A DNA stretch of 64,000 nucleotides from Apostichopus japonicus (taxonomy: Eukaryota; Echinodermata; Holothuroidea; Aspidochirotida; Stichopodidae). The notes under the pieces are model-generated. The model searched no databases, was not told the DNA's origin, and saw only the letters and a program-made list of their open reading frames with translations. A program made the translations under genes and the position numbers. How positions within the stretch are numbered: the stretch's first letter is position 1; every line of letters starts with the position of its first letter. The DNA lies in assembly GCF_037975245.1 (NCBI RefSeq), contig NC_092570.1:9881501-9945500 (forward strand). Direction: 5' to 3'. Positions 58,301-64,000 of this stretch are shown piece by piece.

Positions 58301-60700
58301 TGTAAGTAATCTTACGATTGGGGTTGCTTTCTCCACATTCGGTCCACGGTGGTAATAACCCATGATTGTTCATATTCTGTCCACCCAGCCAATAATGCTA
58401 ATACCTCTCTAAACTGTACTTCAATATCATGCTTCAAAGCACTGGTGTTGACAGTACAAACAGTTCCTAACCTTGATCTGATAGAAACATAATATTCATT
58501 TTGCTCGTACTGACGATACGAGTGCTCTGAAAAGCGGGACATGACACTACAGTATAGAAAACAATTGTCCCAACCGGGTGTTCCACCTTGCATACTAATG
58601 AATATTCAGATAATAGTTTTAGATAATAATTCAGACAATTTAGATAATAATTCAGATAATTCAGGTAATAAATATTCAGATAAAAGTCAGATAATAGACA
58701 TTGAATATATAGGCAAAGAGAAAGCGACTTAACGGGTCAGGCTCAGTCTGGGTTGGAGTTAAGTCTTGAGGAATTTTAGTCTTGTTATGTGTGTTAGATT
58801 AATGATGTAAAATATGAGCTAAATGTGATATAGCGGGCAAAAAAAAATATGTTCTAGCTTTATATCAAAATGAATTTTTACCTGAAAGTCATCCTTTGTC
58901 CCTTACTAATGGGGGAATTGGGATTGGAGAATGGCTTAAGAATGAGGGAATCCGCTCTGACGAGCAGACACTTCTATAGTGCTAGCAAGACCTGTATGTA
59001 CCGCCTGCGTGGCCCTACACTAAGTTAGCCAACAGCGTATTACATTGAGAGTACAAACAACAACCTAGATTAAAAAATTCGCAAGACATTCATCTCTGTA
59101 CTTTCAACTGTTGAAGCTCAAAAAAAATTGGAAGGTCAGTGACTAAGAAATGGCCAAAGTTAGGTCCAGCTCTGTAGAGTGAATCGTAATAAAAATAACA
59201 TTAACATCGATTTAATCTTAATGTAACGACGTTACAGTATATGAAAGAAAGTGATTGAAGAAATATACGGTGCGTTTTGGTAGACATATTTGCAGACGAG
59301 GTAGGGGGGGGGGGCGGGCGAGGAAACACCTTTTCACCCAGGTGGGGAATCTGAAATAAAAGGTTGAGAAGCACGGATCTAAAGCAATCTAATTGTTGTA
59401 TACATATCTTGTCCATACCAATTAAGTTTTCTTTGACACAGAAAATTATCTCCGAAACAAGTTAAAGTAACTTTTAAACGTACATAAATACAAAATTTCA
59501 GCAACATATTTACTAACTGCCATAATAAGGGAAATAACAAAGAGAGATGTAGCAGATAACGAATCATCACAGATGGACTCTTGAAGCTATGCTTACAAGC
59601 CTTGACATTGAACACTGATGAAATAACTTATCAGCAAAGCACTGGGGATATATCCCTTCAAAATATTATTTTTAATATTACATGAAAGTTTCCGTATCCG
59701 ATGAAAAGTGTTATCATATAGTTTCAAGGGGCAGTGAAGGGCCTGTCCGTAAAACGTAAAAAGGAAACAAAAAAACTTGACCAACTCTCAGGAACATTAC
59801 CAGATATGAGGGTTGTAGGGGGGGGGGTATCTGAGGAGAACGTTGTTTCTCCAACTGTAAGACCTCCCCGATGACTTCATGAAGTCATTTTGGTTGACCA
59901 ATGACTTAACTCTTTGCACTGTGTATCAAAACTATCTGTTGTTCTTTTCATCAGATTCTTGGACGGAAAATTATCTGTTTTTTCACTAACCATATTGAAC
60001 GTAACAGAACCGGCTTTAGGTACTTATTTCGTTCAAGCATACAACGGTATCGGACCCAGTAAACGCCATAGCCTGACTTTATCATTGCACCAACGTAAGT
60101 TTTGGTAAATGTTTATATAACACTTATAAGTTTTCATCTCTAATCCCCCCCAAAAATAAGTGAATAAATAGTAATAAACAGGACTATTTACGCAACTTTT
60201 GGAGCTGATTTTGTATTCATTATTTTGTTGTTTACCTTTTTTTTTTTTTGATGTCCATTTGTGCAAGTATTCAAACTTCAAATTATTTGAATTTAACAGC
60301 GAACTTCCTTTGGTATGAGATTACTGCGCATTTGAACAAGCCTTCGGCACTGGATTTATGGCGCATTATTAAGTGATTTATTACAGGCTGACAAATATCG
60401 CATTTACTTTCAAGGTATTAGATGAACACAGATATATCTTTGACCTCTTTTTTGAGGTTACAAGATATAGGCCTATATATCTCATATTATTTTTAATTAA
60501 ACGCAGTGCTCTTTGTGTGAGATCTAGACTCTTCAAATGTATATGTGTCAAAAAATAAAAATGCTGTGTCAAAGTGTTTCGATAATGTTATTCTATCATG
60601 ATAACATTTTTCAGCTTGCTTTGTTCCGACAGCTGAGGAAAGACGCGGCAGGTACATGCGGATTCTACGTGATCGACTAAGGACTTCCGCCCACCAGTAA
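55282..60700 (+). CDS. IL-1-receptor-like Ig gene: signal peptide and two Ig domains; exons 55282-55387, 56689-56991, 58061-58301, 59955-60094, optional 60615-60700
   Basis: The first four exons share phases (1, 1, 2, 1), Ig layout and order with exons 1-4 of the minus-strand TIR receptor, so this is a divergently oriented paralogue. Signal peptide exon, one-exon Ig1 (EWYKDG, GNYTCIVSN) and Ig2 split over two exons (NVTFTCKFF, ALGTYFVQAYNG). If the fifth exon is used to its stop the product has 291 residues and no membrane helix, that is a secreted two-Ig protein. If GGCAG|GTACATG inside that exon is used as donor, it would go on to a transmembrane/TIR part beyond 64000. No transmembrane or TIR exon was seen in 60.7-64 kb. 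Ligand unknown; compare decoy receptors of the IL-1R family. Confidence 0.75.
56689..56991 (+). CDS. Plus-strand Ig gene exon 2: Ig domain 1
   Basis: Acceptor ttgacctttgaag and donor CAAG|GTGAGG, phase 1 to 1, 101 residues. Cysteines in IDCSAEQAC, Trp in HVEWYKDG, closing GNYTCIVSNQHG. A one-exon Ig domain as in the paralogue. Confidence 0.9.
58061..58301 (+). CDS. Plus-strand Ig gene exon 3: first half of Ig domain 2
   Basis: Acceptor cattttttag, donor GTCT|GTAAGT; phase 1 in, 2 out. NDWIHEPILAFDNNC, then GSNVTFTCKFFVG and SVASWFYEEKE, a normal B-to-C-strand pattern. One N-glycosylation site (NVT) and another near the end (NYT). Confidence 0.85.
58365..58590. repeat. Dispersed repeat, inverted relative to 50880-51080
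   Basis: Complement of the 50.9 kb copy (acagtacaaacagttcctaa, gcgggacatgacactacagt). Lies in the intron between the two Ig2 exons. Confidence 0.65.
58600..58705. repeat. Short degenerate repeat (ttcagataata)
   Basis: About eight diverged copies of a 10-13 bp unit. Intronic. Confidence 0.7.
59955..60094 (+). CDS. Plus-strand Ig gene exon 4: second half of Ig domain 2
   Basis: Acceptor cttttcatcag, donor CAAC|GTAAGT; phase 2 in, 1 out. FLDGKLSVFSLTILNVTEPA followed by GTYFVQAYNGIG; the F-strand cysteine is replaced by Phe/Val (TYFVQ), so the usual disulphide is missing or shifted. Confidence 0.85.
60615..60700 (+). CDS. Possible terminal exon of the plus-strand Ig gene
   Basis: Acceptor taacatttttcag and matching phase 1. 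Reads CFVPTAEERRGRYMRILRDR and stops at TAA 60698-60700. The exon may be the end of a secreted form. AATAAA at 61289-61294 could terminate such a transcript. An internal donor (GGCAG|GTACATG) offers an alternative. Confidence 0.4.
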
Positions 60701-61029
60701 AAACAGTGGTTACTTGGTATCATCCGTTACCATATCGTCATCTTTCAACAGTAACGAATTGCTTGGATTTCTCTAACAGTATCAAATCTCGTCAAAATGT
60801 CCATCAGTGTGTCATTTAATCTCGAGATTACCCTATGTTCACCCACCCTTCCCCACCCCTTCCCTCTTATTGCTACCGTCATCACGGGCACACCCAACAT
60901 AACTTTACTTGGGGGAAGGGGATTAATATGAATTGTCATCCCCAGTGAGAAATGTGAGATTAGGGGTTTGCAGCCAGTTGGAATAGTTTCCTAATTCTTA
61001 ATGCCTCTCCCACTCTCCCTTGCCATAAC

Positions 61030-61190
61030 ATGTTTCAAAACCACTCACACTGATAGTATACGAACAGTTTCTAACCTTTATCTGTTATAGAAATATATGT
61101 TATCGATACTGAAGATACTGCAGTCAGTAGGACTGCTGTACAGGGTGACAGAACAGTAGGCCTATATATATAAAGGAATTGTCCCATTTG
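61030..61190. repeat. Decayed copy of the 50.9/58.4 kb dispersed repeat
   Basis: Shares gatagtatacgaacagtttc, taacctttatctgttatag and ggaattgtcccatttgggtg with the 58.4 kb copy. Confidence 0.5.
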
Positions 61191-61470
61191 GGTGATGTTT
61201 GAAGTTTGCAGCGTTTAGCATTTGGTCGGTATAATTTCCTTTAATTTGACCTAACTTTGCCGAGCATTATTCAAGTATATGGGTCATCAATAAATTACAC
61301 ATAAAAACAGTCTAACTTGTAATGATTTTTTGTTATGAGTAAATTCGAGTAGCTTCGAATCGTTGTTTTCTAGCTGTTTACTTTTATGACATGTTTCTTA
61401 CAGTGTTTTATTGTTACCTAATTAGTTAATGGAAAACATACAGCCGGATCTCGAAAGAGATACTTTGAAC

Positions 61471-61472
<2 letters not shown>

Positions 61473-61526
<54 letters not shown>

Positions 61527-61552
61527 CCTATATATATATATATATATATAGG

Positions 61553-61595
<43 letters not shown>
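61473..61595. repeat. (TA)n microsatellite interrupted by taggccta
   Basis: Two TAGGCCTA interruptions split a TA run. Confidence 0.97.
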
Positions 61596-61603
<8 letters not shown>

Positions 61604-62359
61604 TTGAAAACTTAATGAGTTGGAGTAATGAGTAATATATGCTTAAGTCAGAAAGGATAAAATATATACATGCAGTATTAGAAAGTCTTTGTGTTACTTT
61701 TATGTATACTAAAATGGAATATACACCCTGATGCAAATGTCAGTTGTTTGTTTGTCTATATATTTAGTTATTTTATCTTAAATTTGTCGAGACAGACATA
61801 CCAGTATAATAAAATCAAATGTGACGGACGAAGTGAAAATATCGCAAACTCATATATGGGGTGAAGTAACATGTATCTCGCAGCGATGCTTGGCCACCGG
61901 AAGGTCCGTCTCTGTTCAATGAAACTACCTCCGTGAGAGATGAGATATGGCCCATGCAATCCAATGTCCGCTTCAGTCGTGCTTTTATAGGATCTGCAAG
62001 TATCAACGTACGCGGTTTATGACAAGGCCAAATATTCAGTAGCACATATACAAAGTACAGTACATCATATACTGAGATCGGTCAAAGTGACGTGTTTCAT
62101 AATTTTCGTAGTCTGCAAGACCGTTGAGAAAACGGTTACTAATGTTATGTAATTAGATACATTTACTTTTCAATTCATTGATTGCTTCGTTTAAAGGAAG
62201 GTGATGCCCGTTTATCTACAATGTTGTTCAAAGTGAATTATGTAAGTTAAGCTTCAGAAGCTGCCTTCTTCGTTTTCTTCTGCAGTCAGGTGACAAAATG
62301 AAGCCTATATCCAATCAATGGATAGCTGACACGTTGACCATCCATGGCACCTTAAATTT

Positions 62360-62650
62360 TCAGCTATGAGAGCCCCAAGTTTTCTTTACTTGTAAACAAA
62401 GCGCTGTACTCAGTAGTAAACAATTTTCGTACTCTGCTCTTGCGAGCCTATAGATGACTCTATAATAGTACCGAAAACATAATGTAACGCTGCCTTCGTC
62501 CTCGCTGCCTTCGTCCTCGCTGCCTTCGTCCTCGGGAGTGATGTTGGTACCTCTGGTGAATTCGCCTTCGCTATCGGAGAAGGATATGGGAAGGGCATAT
62601 TCCTCTAAGTCGGAAACGGGGACAGGGGTCGGGTATGTGGTTACATCAGT
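62360..62650 (-). other. Acidic open frame without ATG (possible exon or retroelement fragment)
   Basis: The frame runs 96 codons to TGA at 62360-62362. The upstream part is acidic and Ser/Thr/Pro-rich (YPTPVPVSDLEEYALP, SDSEGEFTRGTN) and includes three in-frame 15-bp repeats (DEGSE units) at about 62491-62540. There is no ATG in frame and the last third is less convincing. No domain recognised. Confidence 0.3.
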
Positions 62651-63259
62651 TTACATACAGGTGTACAATATTCTACAAACACTGACTGCGCATCCGTGAC
62701 CTTGGCGGAGCGCATTCGCTCGCGCCGCTATGATTTTGCCTTACCGATACTTTCACCTTACCGATACGCCATTTTATACTACAACTGACCCCTACCCCGA
62801 GCACTGTTCCCAATGTTACCAATTGTTAAGCCCCCAGCCAATGAAACACCCGTATTTCCCTAAAAAGTTCATCCAATAGAAGTCCGTTAAATTACCAAGC
62901 AACAGACACTAACCCCGCCTTAGTCTTGTTAAGACCCAAGTAGGTACATCCCAGTGTACCTTTCTTTTTCAATAAGCTATTTTCCCGTGTCTATTTTCTG
63001 TACTGCTGCAAGAGAACGCCCGCGACAACGCTTTATTTAGATTAAATGAATACAAATTTTGTGGTTTGCATAAGTTCACGCCCCTCTTTGGAGAAATGTC
63101 CAAGACATTTTGTATCGGACAGATCATCGGGAATGTAAATTACAACGGGCAAGCATTTCGTGGTAGGCAGAAACGGACTCTGCACGCAAGAAAAGGTGTA
63201 TTTCAAACGACTTTGCTAAGATTCGCCCCGGCTTGACAAACTATGCATGGTAGAATATG

Positions 63260-64000
63260 GAACGCAGAAAGAGTCAACGTGAGGAGCCGTCCACTTAGAT
63301 AACCCAGAAACCGTCAACTCAGAGATCGCTGCTCACATGCAAGCAGCCGCCCACTTAGGAATCGCCGTCGTGTATGGCAAGCCATGTGGGACAAACACCG
63401 CATAATATATCAGCGTATTAATTGGATTTTATACGCGGATTAATTGGAATATATACGCGTATATTATTCGCCAATCATATGGCTTAAATATATCCGCATA
63501 TTAATTCGAATATATACACGTATTAATTCGAATATAGACACGTATTAATTCGAATATATACACCTATTAAATAGAATACATATGGGGATTAAATCCAATT
63601 TATGCACGGATTAATTCGAATGTACATGAAAACACATTTCCGCTCTTGCTGTGTACATATATCGACGATAAATATTTTGGCGGGCTCGCGAGATCGCTTC
63701 AAAAAGCGAAACTAAACGCATGTACAACACATGTATATTTAATTAATACGCGTATATATTCGAATTAATACGCGGATATATTATGCGGTGTTTGTCCCAC
63801 ATGGCTTGCCATAGTCGTGAGGCGCCGTCCACTCAGAGATGGTCGTTGATACACAGACCGTCTACTCAGAGATCGCTGCGCAAACACAGCCAACCTTTCG
63901 GGAACCGTCCATTCAGAAATAGTCTTGACTTGATCCCGTTGCGACTGAGAAATGGTCGTGATTCAGAAATCGTCCATACAGACAGTTCACTCAGAGACGG
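63260..64000. repeat. Diverged tandem repeat interrupted by the foldback element
   Basis: Phrases of the type ccgtccactcagagatcgctg, caactcagagatcgctgctc and attcagaaatcgtccat recur at irregular 30-45 bp spacing on both sides of 63373-63813 and run off the window. Confidence 0.6.
63373..63813. mobile_element. Foldback element with perfect 39-bp terminal inverted repeats (441 bp)
   Basis: Both ends, beginning TATGGCAAGCCATGTGGGAC, are exact inverted copies for 39 bp. A 6-bp target duplication GTCGTG flanks them (63367-63372, 63814-63819). The interior is an array of roughly 20-bp units around tacgcgtattaattcgaata. It interrupts a diverged repeat (next entry). Confidence 0.88.

Larger units (their letters stand above)
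60701..64000. other. Region downstream of the plus-strand Ig gene
   Basis: Contains the listed microsatellite, acidic frame and foldback element. No transmembrane or TIR exon is visible to 64000. Confidence 0.5.

Overview
This is a eukaryotic, intron-rich, AT-leaning window packed with tandem repeats, non-autonomous DNA transposons and LINE relics. It looks like an animal genome. IL-1-receptor-type Ig+TIR genes, microintron-free long genes and abundant hAT-like MITEs suggest a marine invertebrate deuterostome, possibly an echinoderm. That placement is inference, not demonstrated. All gene models below were assembled by eye from splice signals and reading phase; no transcript was available.

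Layout. (1) 0-12.5 kb: an ~8.8 kb tandem segmental duplication (1-3320 pairs with 8813-12500) carrying two paralogous minus-strand genes for a receptor-like or membrane-anchored non-RD protein kinase. Gene A is complete from its juxtamembrane exon to its stop (10289 down to 5651). Gene B is cut by the left edge, with only two exons at 1478-635. A hAT-like MITE whose interior has expanded into a tandem array (6601-8475) sits in the intron that splits the kinase domain. (2) 12.5-17.7 kb: no gene recognised; MITEs and dispersed repeats. (3) 17.8-38.4 kb, minus strand: a seven-exon gene that splices into a 487-residue IL-1-receptor-like protein (signal peptide, two Ig domains, one transmembrane helix, TIR domain). 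Its introns hold minisatellites, a hAT-like MITE, a LINE relic and one unexplained exon-like segment. (4) 38.4-55.2 kb: no convincing gene; repeats, SINE-like elements, foldback elements and a long 40-bp/240-bp satellite. (5) 55.2-60.7 kb, plus strand: a second, divergently oriented Ig gene with TATA box, signal peptide exon, Ig1 exon, split Ig2 and a possible short terminal exon with a stop. It could encode a secreted two-Ig protein, or it could continue to a transmembrane/TIR part outside the window. (6) 60.7-64 kb: repeats, a fragment of acidic ORF, and a perfect-TIR foldback element.

How the genes may work together: the TIR receptor, its possible soluble relative and the non-RD kinases (a kinase class that in animals and plants is enriched in innate immune signalling) sit within 60 kb, which suggests an innate-immunity or cytokine-type signalling neighbourhood. 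The functional link is inference from domain families and position only. Also notable are two ultra-short palindromic insertions (20 and 27 bp) with perfect 8-bp target duplications.
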